Below, in pieces: positions 22,899 to 32,642 of a stretch of 64,000 nt of DNA. Position numbers and translations under genes: made by a program. The DNA is from Halomonas sp. CUBES01 (GTDB taxonomy: Bacteria > Pseudomonadota > Gammaproteobacteria > Pseudomonadales > Halomonadaceae): contig NZ_JAJLLW010000007.1 in assembly GCF_020991005.1 (NCBI RefSeq), positions 124,001-188,000 of the forward strand, given 5' to 3'. The notes beneath the pieces are model-generated. The model saw only the letters and a program-made list of their open reading frames with translations. It ran no database searches and had not been told where the DNA came from. Within the stretch, counting starts at the first letter, position 1, and every line of letters starts with the position of its first letter.

Positions 22899-23732
22899 AT
22901 GAGTCCATCGTCTTCTCCGCTTTTCTGGCGCGATCAGCGCATGCCCCATGTAGAGTTGCGTAAGATCAGCGATGCGCGGCAAGTTTGCTATGCGCCTCAC
23001 AGTCACGTGCACTGGTCGCTGGGTGCTGTTACCGCAGGCAGAAGTACCTTTCGTTACCGGGATACGACGTATCAGATTAGCGCGGGTGACCTGGTGATGA
23101 TGAACCCGCATTGGGTGCATGCCTGTAACCCCATCGAGAATCAGCCCTGGGCGTACCTGATGCTCTACGTCGATACCGCCTGGCTGAGTAACTTGCGCTA
23201 TCAGTTGGGGCTGCTGGATGCGCCTGACTGGCAAGATATTGCCACCGCTGTGCTTACCCAGCCTGCGCTTTTTGCAGCGTATTGCGATATGGCGTCCTGC
23301 CTGCTGGATGAGCGTCTAGCGATTGACGATAAGCAAGCAGTACTAACTGACTACCTGTCTAGCCTTATGCAGGCGCTTGCCCAAGCGCCTCCTGCGGCAT
23401 TGCCGGAAGCGTCCAGCACGCTAGAGCAGGTTGCCGTCTATTTACGTAATAATTGCACCGCAGACATTTCGCTTGAAAGCTTATGCCAGCAGTCCGGCTA
23501 CAGTGCGGGGCATTTAATCCGCGCGTTCAAACAGCATTACGGGCTAACGCCCCATGCCTACTTGATTAATCAACGCATCCAGATGGGGCAACAGGCACTA
23601 AAGCAAGGGCAACCTATTGTTGAGGCGGCGTTGAGCGCTGGCTTTAATGACCAACCCCACTTTCAGCGAACCTTTAAGCTGCTGGTGGCAGCAACACCCA
23701 ACCAGTACCGCTACCCGCTACTCAATCAATAA
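22899..23732 (+). CDS. AraC-family regulator with cupin sensor domain
   Basis: 277 residues. Residues 15-140 are an AraC-type cupin (CYAPHSHVHWSLGAVTAG, then ISAGDLVMMNPHWVHACNP). The C-terminal 100 residues contain both helix-turn-helix motifs (SLESLCQQSGYSAGHLIRAFK, then VEAALSAGFNDQPHFQRTFK). The 3' end overlaps the convergent LysE-family gene by 15 bases. This pairing, an AraC regulator with the His-rich cupin beside a LysE exporter, is common; control of the exporter is likely. Confidence 0.9.
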   Translation: MSPSSSPLFWRDQRMPHVELRKISDARQVCYAPHSHVHWSLGAVTAGRSTFRYRDTTYQISAGDLVMMNPHWVHACNPIENQPWAYLMLYVDTAWLSNLRYQLGLLDAPDWQDIATAVLTQPALFAAYCDMASCLLDERLAIDDKQAVLTDYLSSLMQALAQAPPAALPEASSTLEQVAVYLRNNCTADISLESLCQQSGYSAGHLIRAFKQHYGLTPHAYLINQRIQMGQQALKQGQPIVEAALSAGFNDQPHFQRTFKLLVAATPNQYRYPLLNQ

Positions 23733-24320
23733 GTAAATAGCACTGGCGGCCAAACATGCCGCCAACAAACGGTTAACCGTTAGCAGGATGGTGGGGCGGT
23801 GAACATAGCGTTTGAGAAAAGCGCCCGCGTATACCCAACTGGCAAGCGATAGCCAGCAAATAGGCAGGTAGAGCCCCGCGAACAGCCAAAGCTGGTAGGG
23901 GGCGTCACCGCTGGTGTAGGCACCAATACCAGCGGCAGACGCCAGCCATGCCTTGGGATTAAGCCACTGCATCATCGCGCCCGACATAAACCCTGGCGCT
24001 TTCTCGGCGCCTTGCTCGTGCAGGCGTCCATCGTGCTGGAAAAGTTGATAGCTGAGATAAAGCAAAAACAGGATACCCGCCCAGCGTAAAGTATCTTCCA
24101 GTAGCGGCACCACTTGCAGCAGCGAGTAAAGCCCTGCACCAATCCCTAAAAACAGGGCGATGAAACCTAGTGTGGCGCCCGTTACAAAGACAAGGCCCTG
24201 GCTAATGGGGTGATTCGTGCCGCTACTCAAGCAAACGATATTGACCGGCCCTGGCGAAATGGATGCAGCAAGGGCAAATGCGGACATGGGTAGAAGCAAG
24301 GGCAGTAGTGAAGCGTTCAT
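23718..24320 (-). CDS. LysE/RhtB-family amino acid exporter
   Basis: 200 residues from ATG 24320, with AAGGAGG six bases upstream. Six membrane helices, with the family signature ISPGPVNIVCLSSGTNHPISQG in the first and NPKAWLASAAG in the middle. It probably exports an amino acid or derivative. It overlaps the convergent AraC gene at its 3' end and is divergent from the racemase at 24471. Confidence 0.9.
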   Translation of the reverse strand: MNASLLPLLLPMSAFALAASISPGPVNIVCLSSGTNHPISQGLVFVTGATLGFIALFLGIGAGLYSLLQVVPLLEDTLRWAGILFLLYLSYQLFQHDGRLHEQGAEKAPGFMSGAMMQWLNPKAWLASAAGIGAYTSGDAPYQLWLFAGLYLPICWLSLASWVYAGAFLKRYVHRPTILLTVNRLLAACLAASAIYLLIE

Positions 24321-24470
24321 TGTCATCCTCCTTGGTAGTACAAGGAGTGTGCAGTGGTGTGTGGCGAGTAGATTGCACAAAATTGATCTGCAAATAGCTT
24401 TTTAGCTAATGTTAAGTATCTTTAAAGCTGGCAAGGGCGCTTTGAATTTATCGAAAGGAGGCAAAGGGTT

Positions 24471-25175
24471 ATGAAAACCACCGGCTTGCTGGGGGGAATG
24501 AGCTGGGAGTCCACGCAGACCTATTACCGTATGCTCAATCAAGGTGTTGCGGAGCAACTGGGGGGCTTTCATTCGGCGAAAATAGTGCTCTATAGCGTGG
24601 ATTTTGCCGAGATCGAAACGCTTCAACGCCAGGGCGACTGGGAGGCGATGGCGGACATCCTGGCGAATGCGGCCTGCTCGCTGGCGGCAGCGGGGGCGGA
24701 TTTTCTGGTGATCGGCACGAATACCATGCATAAAGTAGCTGCCGAGGTGGAGGCAGCATCAGGCCTACCGCTTTTGCATATTGCCGAGGCAACCGCCGAT
24801 ATTCTGGCCCAGCAGGGGATAGACCGCGTTGGCCTGCTAGGTACCCAGTTCACCATGGAGCAGCCCTTCTACCGGCAGCGACTGGAGGCGCGGGGGATCG
24901 AAGTTATCGTGCCTGAGCCCGAACAGCGTGAGGTCATTCATCGCGTGATCTATCAGGAGCTCTGCCGGGGGACGATCAACCCCGCCTCGAAAGAGGCTTA
25001 TCTGGACGTGGTGGCGACGCTTTCAGCGCGGGGCGCGCAAGGCGTGATTCTAGGCTGCACTGAGATTGGTTTACTGATTAACCAGAGCGATACCCCGGTT
25101 GCGCTTTTTGACACCACCGAGATTCACGCCCAGCGTGCGGTGGCCTGGGCACTGGGTGATGGGGTGGCCTTCTGA
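24471..25175 (+). CDS. Aspartate/glutamate-type racemase, YgeA-like
   Basis: 234 residues with the two-domain Asp/Glu racemase fold: MKTTGLLGGMSWESTQTYY, then IGTNTMHKV and ILGCTEIGLLI. Of the two catalytic cysteines only the second (GCTE) is present; the first position is Thr (TNTMH), as in E. coli YgeA, the broad-specificity homoserine/amino-acid racemase group. AAAGGAGG at 24454-24461 gives a strong ribosome site. It is divergent from the LysE-type exporter, so the two may act on the same amino acid. Confidence 0.9.
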   Translation: MKTTGLLGGMSWESTQTYYRMLNQGVAEQLGGFHSAKIVLYSVDFAEIETLQRQGDWEAMADILANAACSLAAAGADFLVIGTNTMHKVAAEVEAASGLPLLHIAEATADILAQQGIDRVGLLGTQFTMEQPFYRQRLEARGIEVIVPEPEQREVIHRVIYQELCRGTINPASKEAYLDVVATLSARGAQGVILGCTEIGLLINQSDTPVALFDTTEIHAQRAVAWALGDGVAF

Positions 25176-25185
25176 ACGCTTGCCG

Positions 25186-26106
25186 TTAATGGCCAAACAC
25201 CGACCAGCCGGTTTTCTGGACAAACATTTCGAGCGCCTGGGTGCCTAGCAGGCTATTGCCGTAGGCATCGAGCCCCGGTGACCAGACGGCGATCGCCCCG
25301 TGGCCCGGCGCGATCGCCAGTATGCCGCCGCCCACGCCGCTTTTAGCCGGTAAGCCGACACGAAAGGCAAATTCGCCGGAGGCGTCGTAGTGGCCGCACA
25401 TCATCATCAACGAGTTGATTCGTCGGGCCCGCTGGGAAGCCACCACCCGAATATCGCTGGGCTTGTTGATACCATCGGACGCCAGAAATAGCCCGGCATG
25501 AGCGAGCTGCTCACAGCTCATGGCAATGGCGCACTGGTGAAAGTAGGTGCCCAGCACTTTATCGACATCATGGCGTAGGTGCCCAAAGGCTTTCATGAAA
25601 TGCGCCAGTGAGGCGTTGCGGTCACGGTGGGCCATCTCTGAGGCAGCTACCGCGTGGTCGAAGTAGATGCTGTCGTCATCGGCGATATAGCGTACAAAGC
25701 TGAGAATCTCGCCCAGTGTCTCTTTGGGTTCGTGGCCCATCATGATCGCATCGACCACCGCAATGGCCCCGGCATTGATGAACGGGTTACGCGGCTTGCC
25801 GCTTTCATGCTCTAGCTGAACGATGGAGTTGAACGGATCGCCCGATGGCTCGCGGCCGACTTTCGACCACAGCGAATCACCCACTTGCCCCAGCGCTATG
25901 GTCAGCGTGAATACCTTGGAGATGCTCTGGATGGAGAAGGGCGTAGTGGCACAGCCTGCCGAGTACACCTTGCCATCCACGGTGGCCAGGGAAATGGCAA
26001 ACTGTTTTGGGTCAACGTGGCCGAGCTCGGGGATATAGTCCGCTACTTTGCCGCGTTCCTCTGCGCTCGCCATGGTGGCGGCAATGTCGTCGATCAAGGC
26101 TTGCAT
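25186..26106 (-). CDS. glsA: Glutaminase A
   Basis: 306 residues from ATG 26106, the usual length of bacterial GlsA; the frame stays open upstream but without similarity. Catalytic S-x-x-K in [12 protein letters not shown], then [19 protein letters not shown] and [14 protein letters not shown] are all family signatures. It hydrolyses glutamine to glutamate and ammonia in the cytoplasm. Its start faces the Ada-like gene at 26263. Confidence 0.95.
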   Translation of the reverse strand: MQALIDDIAATMASAEERGKVADYIPELGHVDPKQFAISLATVDGKVYSAGCATTPFSIQSISKVFTLTIALGQVGDSLWSKVGREPSGDPFNSIVQLEHESGKPRNPFINAGAIAVVDAIMMGHEPKETLGEILSFVRYIADDDSIYFDHAVAASEMAHRDRNASLAHFMKAFGHLRHDVDKVLGTYFHQCAIAMSCEQLAHAGLFLASDGINKPSDIRVVASQRARRINSLMMMCGHYDASGEFAFRVGLPAKSGVGGGILAIAPGHGAIAVWSPGLDAYGNSLLGTQALEMFVQKTGWSVFGH

Positions 26107-26262
26107 GGGCGTATCGTGACCGTCAGTTGAGGCGGGCAGTAACCCTAGCGAAAAATGCGGGCGCTGTCTGCTGTTGCAGTCAGCAAGATTCGGGTCGGCA
26201 ACTCGCCTGTGAGCGCATAGGCTGTGAAGGTAACGGTTAATACGACGATGTGAGAGACGACA

Positions 26263-27117
26263 ATGAACGACTATGAGCGTATCGAGAAAGCCATGGATTA
26301 CATGGTGGCCCATGCGGCCGCGCAGCCCAAGCTGGAAGCGGTGGCTGCTCATGTTCATTTGAGTGCCTTTCACTTTCAGCGTTTGTTCTGCCGTTATGTC
26401 GGGATCAGCCCCAAGCGTTTTTTACAGGCGCTGACCCTGGAGCGCGGCAAGCAACTGATGCAGTCTTCTACCTCGCTGCTGGATATCGCTCATACGTTGG
26501 GGCTTAGCGGTGGCTCGCGGCTTTATGATCACTTTGTCCAACTGGACGCGGTCACTCCGGGGGAGCACAAGCGCCAGGGGCAGGGCGTCGAGATTGTTTA
26601 TGGCGTTCATGCCACGCCGCTGGGCAGCCTGTTCGTGGCGGTCACGCCTCGGGGTATCTGCCGCATGGGGTTTGTGGATGCCACCAGTGCCGACGAGTTA
26701 TTGACCCGGCTTGGCAAAGAGTGGTCACTTTCCACGCTTCATCACGATCCTGACGCCACGGGCTTTGCGGTGGAAGCGCTTTTCAACAGGTCAGGCGATG
26801 CCTATGCCACGTTGCCGCTGCATGTGACCGGTACCAACTTTCAAATCGCCGTATGGCGGGCGCTGCTGACCATTCCCGAGGGCCAACTGGCCAGCTATTC
26901 GCACATTGCTCAGGCACTGGGCACGCCCAAGTCCTCGCGCGCGGTGGGCAATGCCGTAGGGGCCAATCCCATCGCGATATGGATTCCCTGCCACCGGGTA
27001 ATCCAACAAAGCGGCGCGCTAGGCGGCTACCGCTGGGGCGTGGCGAAAAAGCAGATGGTGCAAGCCTGGGAGTTGGCGCAGTTGAACACGACGACGCATG
27101 AATTTGAAGTGAGTTAA
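26263..27117 (+). CDS. Ada-like fusion: AraC HTH plus O6-alkylguanine-DNA alkyltransferase
   Basis: 284 residues. Residues 1-105 hold an AraC-type double HTH ([21 protein letters not shown], then [18 protein letters not shown]). Residues 110-280 form the alkyltransferase with the acceptor motif IPCHRVI near residue 245 and the [11 protein letters not shown] wing. The N-terminal methylphosphotriester-sensing domain of full Ada (with its four zinc cysteines) is absent. It removes alkyl groups from O6-guanine and may control its own gene. Confidence 0.92.
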   Translation: MNDYERIEKAMDYMVAHAAAQPKLEAVAAHVHLSAFHFQRLFCRYVGISPKRFLQALTLERGKQLMQSSTSLLDIAHTLGLSGGSRLYDHFVQLDAVTPGEHKRQGQGVEIVYGVHATPLGSLFVAVTPRGICRMGFVDATSADELLTRLGKEWSLSTLHHDPDATGFAVEALFNRSGDAYATLPLHVTGTNFQIAVWRALLTIPEGQLASYSHIAQALGTPKSSRAVGNAVGANPIAIWIPCHRVIQQSGALGGYRWGVAKKQMVQAWELAQLNTTTHEFEVS

Positions 27118-27204
27118 CCATCCCCTTCGTTGCTTGGCCCCGTTGCGCTAGCTAACCCCTCCCGCTACAGTTTCGCTCTTATCCAACTGGGCGAGACATC
27201 TGCT

Positions 27205-28671
27205 ATGGCCACATTGATGATCCAGGGCACCACCTCGGATGCCGGGAAGAGTACCGTGGTGGCCGGGCTGTGCCGTGCGCTGAAGCGCCGGGGTATCTCG
27301 GTGGCGCCATTCAAGCCTCAAAACATGGCGCTCAATAGCGCCGTTACGGAAGATGGTGGCGAAATTGGCCGTTCCACGGCGTTGCAGGCCCAGGCCGCGG
27401 GGGTGACGCCGCATACCGATATGAACCCGGTCTTGCTCAAGCCGGAAAGCGATCGCGGTTCGCAGGTGATTTTACGCGGCAAGGTCTACGGCCATATGGA
27501 CGCCATGGATTATCACGCCTTCAAGCGCACCGCCAAAGAGAGCGTGATGGCCGCGTGGCAGGCGTTGGAAACCCGCTTCGATGTGATTATCGCCGAAGGC
27601 GCGGGCAGCCCCGCTGAGATCAACCTGCGCCAGGGTGACATCGCCAATATGGGCTTTGCCGAAGCGGCTGACTGCCCGGTGATACTGGTGGGCGATATTG
27701 AGCGAGGCGGGGTGTTTGCCCAGTTGGTGGGGACGCTTGCGCTGCTGAGCGAAAGCGAGCAGGCGCGCATGAAAGGGTTTGTGATCAATCGCTTCCGTGG
27801 CGACATGAGCTTGTTAACCCCAGGCATTGACTGGCTGACGGCACACACCGGCAAGCCGGTATTGGGCACCTTGCCCTACCTTCAAGGGTTGCTGCTGGAT
27901 GCCGAAGACAGCATCGGCCTGACCCACGCGCCCACCCAGGGAGAATCGCTCAACGTGGTGGTGCCTGCGTTGCCCCGCATCAGCAATCACACCGATTTTG
28001 ATCCATTGCGTTTGCATCCTCAGGTCAACCTCACCTTTGTCGGCGCAGACGAGCCGATTCCTGCGGCCGATGTGATTATCCTGCCGGGCAGTAAAAGTAC
28101 GGCGAGTGATCTGGCATGGTTAAAGCGCCAGGGGTGGGACAGGGCAATTCAGCGCCACCTGCGCTACGGCGGCAAGGTGCTGGGTATTTGCGGTGGTTTT
28201 CAAATGCTCGGGGAGTGGGTGGAGGATCCTGACGGCCTGGAGGGCAAGGCCGAGCGTGTCATGGGATTGGGGCTGCTATCGCTCACCACGCGTATGGTGG
28301 CGGGCAAACAGCTACGCAATGTGAGTGGCGTGACGGTGGCCGAAGGGGCGAGCGTCACGGGCTACGAAATTCACAATGGCGTAAGCGAAGGCACTGCGCT
28401 GGCCCAGCCGTTGTTTGATCTAGGCACCCACCGTGATGGCGCCGTCAGCGACGATGGGCAGGTAATGGGCACTTATCTGCACGGCCTGTTTGATCATTCA
28501 GAGGCTTGCCAGGCGCTGTTAGCGCGCCTGGGATTGTCAGCAGCACAGCGCCTGGATTATCGCGCCCATCGCGAGCGAGAGCTGAGCCGTCTGGCCGATA
28601 CGTTAGAAGCGCACCTGGATATCGAGGCGCTTATTGCTCTTTTGGGAGCTGGCGCGTCGCCATCACGGTAA
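27205..28671 (+). CDS. cobQ: Cobyric acid synthase
   Basis: 488 residues from ATG 27205. N-terminal dethiobiotin-synthetase-like ATPase domain ([22 protein letters not shown], then [13 protein letters not shown] and [17 protein letters not shown]). C-terminal glutamine amidotransferase domain with the Cys in [10 protein letters not shown] and His in GTYLHGLF. It amidates four side chains of adenosylcobyrinic a,c-diamide. No other cobalamin gene and no cobalamin riboswitch is visible nearby. Its 3' end overlaps the convergent RidA-family gene by 41 bases. Confidence 0.95.
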   Translation: MATLMIQGTTSDAGKSTVVAGLCRALKRRGISVAPFKPQNMALNSAVTEDGGEIGRSTALQAQAAGVTPHTDMNPVLLKPESDRGSQVILRGKVYGHMDAMDYHAFKRTAKESVMAAWQALETRFDVIIAEGAGSPAEINLRQGDIANMGFAEAADCPVILVGDIERGGVFAQLVGTLALLSESEQARMKGFVINRFRGDMSLLTPGIDWLTAHTGKPVLGTLPYLQGLLLDAEDSIGLTHAPTQGESLNVVVPALPRISNHTDFDPLRLHPQVNLTFVGADEPIPAADVIILPGSKSTASDLAWLKRQGWDRAIQRHLRYGGKVLGICGGFQMLGEWVEDPDGLEGKAERVMGLGLLSLTTRMVAGKQLRNVSGVTVAEGASVTGYEIHNGVSEGTALAQPLFDLGTHRDGAVSDDGQVMGTYLHGLFDHSEACQALLARLGLSAAQRLDYRAHRERELSRLADTLEAHLDIEALIALLGAGASPSR

Positions 28672-29029
28672 TCTCGACGTGGCAGCCACCACAGATATTG
28701 GGCGATTCGGTACAGGTTCTGGCTGGGTAGCGGCCCGGCTCGAAGAACTCGGCGTAGACGCTGTCGAGATCGTGAATCGTCTTCAGGTTCGTCAGGTGAA
28801 TATCGACGCGCAGTATATCCGCGACGCTGCCGTTTTCCATTTCCAGCATGCGGGCAATAGCGCGCATGACCAGATGGGTTTCTTCCTTGACGTCTCCCCG
28901 GGCGGCCTCGCCGTTTGACAGGTCAGAAACGGTCAGTCCTGAAATGAACACGTAGCGATCATCAATCACCATATGGCTGCCGGGAAAACTCGGGGTAGGG
29001 AGTGTGGGGTCGTTGGTATACGTCGTCAT
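28631..29029 (-). CDS. RidA-family protein
   Basis: 132 residues from the ATG at 29029 (AAGGA five bases upstream; two codons earlier another ATG overlaps it). RidA features: [15 protein letters not shown], then [27 protein letters not shown] and the deaminase Arg in [14 protein letters not shown] with a following HVEITVMA. The C-C pair in ICGGC is typical of one RidA subgroup. Probably deaminates reactive enamine/imine intermediates. It ends 41 bases inside cobQ on the other strand. Confidence 0.88.
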   Translation of the reverse strand: MTTYTNDPTLPTPSFPGSHMVIDDRYVFISGLTVSDLSNGEAARGDVKEETHLVMRAIARMLEMENGSVADILRVDIHLTNLKTIHDLDSVYAEFFEPGRYPARTCTESPNICGGCHVEITVMATRQLPKEQ

Positions 29030-29157
29030 ATTCATCCTTTTATTGCGCTTCTGTACTCTTTACGACTCGTCTGCCCGGAGTAGGTTCACGGCGATTGGCG
29101 CTGTTAAAATGACGCCGTTTACACTAGGCTTGCCGCTTTTGGCGAGCGGGGGACTCC

Positions 29158-29721
29158 ATGAAGGTAATGCAGATTAATGAGCCGGCACAGCGCGATGCCT
29201 GCCTGGCGAAACTGTGCGCAGAAGTTTATGGCCAAGCGGCCGGCCTGACGCCGCTCGTCGTGTTCACCGGTACCCGCAATGTGCTGTTGCCCCAGGAAGC
29301 CGCACGGCTGCTCGCCGCTGTGGATGGCGATGGCGTTCCCCAGGCGTTGGCGCTACTGGTGCTCGATGAGCAGGGGGAAGGCATGACGTTGACCCACGCA
29401 TGCGATCTGAATGCCTCCGAGGCCAAGGCCTGGCTGGTGAGCGAGCTGACCCTCAAGGCACCGCTGAGAGTCGAGGTGGATGACGCCGAGCAGGAAGCTT
29501 TTTACCAGCGCTGTGCCATCAAGCGCTGGTTCGATGATGGCAATGGCAAACGCATTGGCCTGAGTGCGCGGCATCCGGCGCAGACGGCTGATGAGCTGGC
29601 AGCGACGCTTGCCATGGACGAAGCGCTGATCCTGCGCCGTTTCAAGCACGACCCGGCGGCGTTTGAAGACGCCAAGCAACGCTTTGTCGATGGCCTGGCG
29701 CAGTTTCCCGAGACGCTGTAA
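29158..29721 (+). CDS. Conserved-looking hypothetical protein
   Basis: 187 residues, soluble and acidic, no family I can name. The start is well supported (GGGGGACTCC before the ATG). Alternating strands and helices with FYQRCAIKRWFDDGNGKRIGLS near residues 112-133 recall the end of a GNAT fold (xFYxxxGF, then a strand), but no acetyl-CoA loop is visible. It is convergent with the VWA gene (12-base gap). Confidence 0.72.
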   Translation: MKVMQINEPAQRDACLAKLCAEVYGQAAGLTPLVVFTGTRNVLLPQEAARLLAAVDGDGVPQALALLVLDEQGEGMTLTHACDLNASEAKAWLVSELTLKAPLRVEVDDAEQEAFYQRCAIKRWFDDGNGKRIGLSARHPAQTADELAATLAMDEALILRRFKHDPAAFEDAKQRFVDGLAQFPETL

Positions 29722-29733
29722 CCGCCCCAGGGG

Positions 29734-30915
29734 CTATTTCTTGGCCAGCTCGCGCATGGCGGTTTCCAGGCCTTCCATGGTCATGGGGTACATGCGGTCG
29801 TCGATGATCTCGCGGATAAGCTGCGTCGAGTAGGTATACTCCCAGGCCCTTGGGGGCATGGGGTTAAGCCATGCCAGGCGGGGAAACGTTTCGCATAAAC
29901 GCTTCAGCCACACGCCGCCCGCTTCGTCGTTAAAGTGCTCTACGCTACCGCCGGGGTGGGTGACCTCATAGGGCGACATGGCCGCGTCACCGACAATCAC
30001 GACCTGGTAATCCCCGCCGTAGGTATGCAGGACGTCCATGGTGGGGATTCGTTCGCTGCTGCGGCGCATATTGTTCCGCCAAACCCCTTCGTAAAGGCAG
30101 TTGTGAAAGTAGTAGTGCTCAAGGTGCTTGAACTCGGAGCGGGCCGCCGAAAACAGCTCTTCACAGACGCGAATATGGTCGTCCATCGAGCCGCCCACAT
30201 CCAAAAACAGCAGCACCTTCACCGCGTTGTGGCGTTCAGGGCGCATCTGCACGTTGAGCAGCCCGGCGTCCTTGGCGGTTTCGCGAATGGTGCTATCCAC
30301 GTCGAATTCTTCGAGCGCGCCCTGGCGGGCAAACTTGCGCAGGCGGCGCAGCGCCATTTTGATATTACGCGTGCCCAGCTCCAGCGAGTCGTCGTAGTCG
30401 CGAAAGCGCCGCTCGTCCCATACCTTGGTGGCGCGCCGGTGGCGTGAACCGTCCTGACCTATGCGAATGCCTTCCGGGTTGTAGCCGTAGGCGCCAAAGG
30501 GGCTGGTGCCGCCGGTGCCAATCCATTTATTACCGCCTGCGTGGCGCTCTTTCTGCTCTTCCAGGCGTTTCTTGAACGTCTCAATGAGCTCTTCCAGGCC
30601 GCCCAGGGATTCGATCTTGGCTTTTTCTTCCTCCGTCAGCTGCTTCTCGAACTCACGGCGCAGCCAGTCGTCGGGGATCAGTGCTTCAATGGCGGCGTCC
30701 ATGTCCTCGAGGCCTTTAAACCAGGCAGCGAAGGCCCGGTCAAAGCGGTCGAAATGGCGCTCGTCCTTGACCATCACCGTTCGGGCCACCTGATAAAACG
30801 CTTCCATATCGGCAAATACCACGCCGCGCTCGACCACGGCGTGAAGGTCCAGCAGCTCGCGCAGCGAGACCGGCACGCCTGAGCGTTTTAATGTTTCAAA
30901 CAAGCCGATGAACAT
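29734..30915 (-). CDS. VWA-domain CoxE-like protein, partner of MoxR ATPase
   Basis: 393 residues. Residues 75-130 are charged and coiled (EEEKAKIESLGGLEELIETFKK). A von Willebrand A domain begins near residue 220 with the CoxE-type metal site FLDVGGSMDDHI (Asp, Gly, Ser instead of the D-x-S-x-S of classic MIDAS), then VVIVGDAAMSPYE. It lies three bases after the MoxR ATPase gene, the usual pair that acts as an AAA+ chaperone and metal-binding adaptor to mature or activate a client. The client is not evident. Confidence 0.9.
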   Translation of the reverse strand: MFIGLFETLKRSGVPVSLRELLDLHAVVERGVVFADMEAFYQVARTVMVKDERHFDRFDRAFAAWFKGLEDMDAAIEALIPDDWLRREFEKQLTEEEKAKIESLGGLEELIETFKKRLEEQKERHAGGNKWIGTGGTSPFGAYGYNPEGIRIGQDGSRHRRATKVWDERRFRDYDDSLELGTRNIKMALRRLRKFARQGALEEFDVDSTIRETAKDAGLLNVQMRPERHNAVKVLLFLDVGGSMDDHIRVCEELFSAARSEFKHLEHYYFHNCLYEGVWRNNMRRSSERIPTMDVLHTYGGDYQVVIVGDAAMSPYEVTHPGGSVEHFNDEAGGVWLKRLCETFPRLAWLNPMPPRAWEYTYSTQLIREIIDDRMYPMTMEGLETAMRELAKK

Positions 30916-30918
30916 GGC

Positions 30919-31773
30919 TTAGCGGCCTCTGCCTTTCTGGCGGCGCATCATGAACGCCAGGCGCTCCAGCAGTTGGGTATCCTGCTCGTTTTTGACCAGG
31001 GCACCGGCCATGGGCGGCAGTGCTTTTGACGGGTCGCGGTCATACAGCGCTTCCTGAGCCAGTTCATCCGCCATCAACAGTTTCAGCCAGTCCACCAGTT
31101 CCGAGGTTGAAGGCTTTTTCTTGAGTCCCGGGGCGTCACGCAGGTCGAAAAAGACTTCCAGGGCTTCGCTGACCAGCCGGGGAGCGATGTCCGGAAAGTG
31201 CACATCGACAATGGCCTGCATGGTCTCGCGGTCGGGGAATTCGATGTAGTGAAAAAAGCAGCGGCGCAGGAACGCATCCGGCAGCTCCTTTTCGTTGTTG
31301 GAGGTGATGACGATGATCGGGCGATACTCGGCGCGGATGGTTTCGCCGGTCTCGTAAACGTGAAACTCCATCCGATCCAGCTCCTGGAGCAGGTCGTTGG
31401 GGAATTCGATATCGGCCTTGTCGATCTCGTCGATCAGCAACACCACCCGCTCGCCGGTACTGAACGCTTCCCAAAGCTTGCCGGGCTTGATGTAGTTGGC
31501 GACATTCTCTACGCCTTCAACACCCAACTGCGAGTCACGCAGGCGGCTCACGGCATCGTACTCATAAAGCCCCTGGGCCGCCTTGGTGCTGGATTTGATA
31601 TGCCAGGTGATCAACTGGGTACCGAGCGATTCGGCGAGTTCTTCGGCCAGCAGGGTTTTGCCGGTGCCCGGTTCGCCCTTGATCAACAGTGGACGCTCTA
31701 GCATCACGGCGGCGTTCACCGCTTGCTTGAGCGCATCGGTTGCGATGTAGGAAGAGGTGGAGTCAAACGCCAT
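30919..31773 (-). CDS. MoxR-family AAA+ ATPase
   Basis: 284 residues with Walker A GEPGTGKTLLAEEL near residue 36, Walker B VVLLIDEIDKAD, sensor 1 VITSNNEKELPDAFLRR and the small C-terminal lid. MoxR ATPases load or insert cofactors into client proteins together with VWA partners; the VWA gene follows directly. It starts in front of a non-coding stretch of about 200 bases (31774-31972) shared with the divergent Phd/VapC pair. Confidence 0.93.
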   Translation of the reverse strand: MAFDSTSSYIATDALKQAVNAAVMLERPLLIKGEPGTGKTLLAEELAESLGTQLITWHIKSSTKAAQGLYEYDAVSRLRDSQLGVEGVENVANYIKPGKLWEAFSTGERVVLLIDEIDKADIEFPNDLLQELDRMEFHVYETGETIRAEYRPIIVITSNNEKELPDAFLRRCFFHYIEFPDRETMQAIVDVHFPDIAPRLVSEALEVFFDLRDAPGLKKKPSTSELVDWLKLLMADELAQEALYDRDPSKALPPMAGALVKNEQDTQLLERLAFMMRRQKGRGR

Positions 31774-31972
31774 GGAGAGCCTCGGCTTGTCGAAAGCAGG
31801 GTTATAAAAGGGTAAACGGATTCAAACAAGTGTACGTGAGGGTCGCCTTCGAGGCCAATGGCTGGTTTAGCGTAATTGGTAAAGTTACACTTGCTTGAGT
31901 AACTTAGTGAGTCGGCAACTGTCATAGTTGCCATAATAGGGACAATGACAGCGTCTAACGAGAGGTTACGCC

Positions 31973-32233
31973 ATGCATGCCAACGTAAAGCAACTGCGTT
32001 TACAAACCAAGGCGCTCTTAGCGGCGACACAGCGTGGAGAAACCGTCGACATCACTTATCGCGGCAAGCCTTGTGCTCGACTGGTGGGTCTCGATGAGAG
32101 CGGTCAGGAAAAGCGTCCAGCCCGTAACCCTGCCTTCGGGTTATGGGCGGATCAGGACTCCTCGAACGGCAACGATGTTGAGTCACAGGTTCGGCGTCTA
32201 CGTGCGCCGCGTACGTTCGAGGTGGGTGAGTGA
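31973..32233 (+). CDS. Phd/YefM-family antitoxin
   Basis: 86 residues. The N-terminal Phd/YefM fold is clear (NVKQLRLQTKALLAATQRGETVDITYRGKPCARLVGL); the C-terminal tail (WADQDSSNGNDVESQVRRLRAPR) is the disordered toxin-binding part. AGAGG at 31961-31965 supports the start. It overlaps the PIN toxin start by one base (TGATG). Confidence 0.88.
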   Translation: MHANVKQLRLQTKALLAATQRGETVDITYRGKPCARLVGLDESGQEKRPARNPAFGLWADQDSSNGNDVESQVRRLRAPRTFEVGE

Positions 32234-32613
32234 TGCTGGTCGACACCGACGTACTGATCTGGAATCTGCGCGGTAATACGGCGGCGGCGGAACGCCTGGA
32301 TGATCTACCGGGCTTTTCGCTGTCCGCAGTGAGTTATATGGAGTTGGTCCAGGGCATGCGCAACAAGCAGGAACTCAATCAACTGCGTCAAGCGCTGCAT
32401 TATTGGCAGGCAAAAATAGTCCATTTGGACGAAGGTACCTCGTCGCGTGCCGCCTTCCTGGTCGAAAGTTATGCGCTTAGCCATAACATGCAAATGGCGG
32501 ATGCGCTCATCGCCGCGACGGCTATGGAGCTGGGCGTGCCCTTACTAACCGCTAATGATCGTCATTACCGGCATATCGATGGTTTGGCGTTAGATATCTT
32601 TCGTCCTATTTAA
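32233..32613 (+). CDS. VapC-type PIN-domain toxin
   Basis: 126 residues from ATG 32233. PIN-domain acidic residues are in place: Asp in MLVDTDVLIWNLRG, Glu in YMELVQG, Asp in MQMADALIAATA and the terminal LTANDRHY Asp. VapC proteins are metal-dependent RNases that often cut tRNA or rRNA. Coupled to the Phd-type antitoxin; the mixed Phd/PIN pairing is common. Confidence 0.92.
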   Translation: MLVDTDVLIWNLRGNTAAAERLDDLPGFSLSAVSYMELVQGMRNKQELNQLRQALHYWQAKIVHLDEGTSSRAAFLVESYALSHNMQMADALIAATAMELGVPLLTANDRHYRHIDGLALDIFRPI

Positions 32614-32642
32614 ATGGCTTAACTCTCCTCTGACACTCTCTG

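Noticed and set aside
27118..27204. Cobalamin riboswitch before cobQ
   Set aside because: Only 87 bases separate the genes and no B12-box-like element is visible.
29935..30447. Long open frame antisense to the VWA gene
   Set aside because: Shadow of a well-recognised gene; no ribosome site or protein features.
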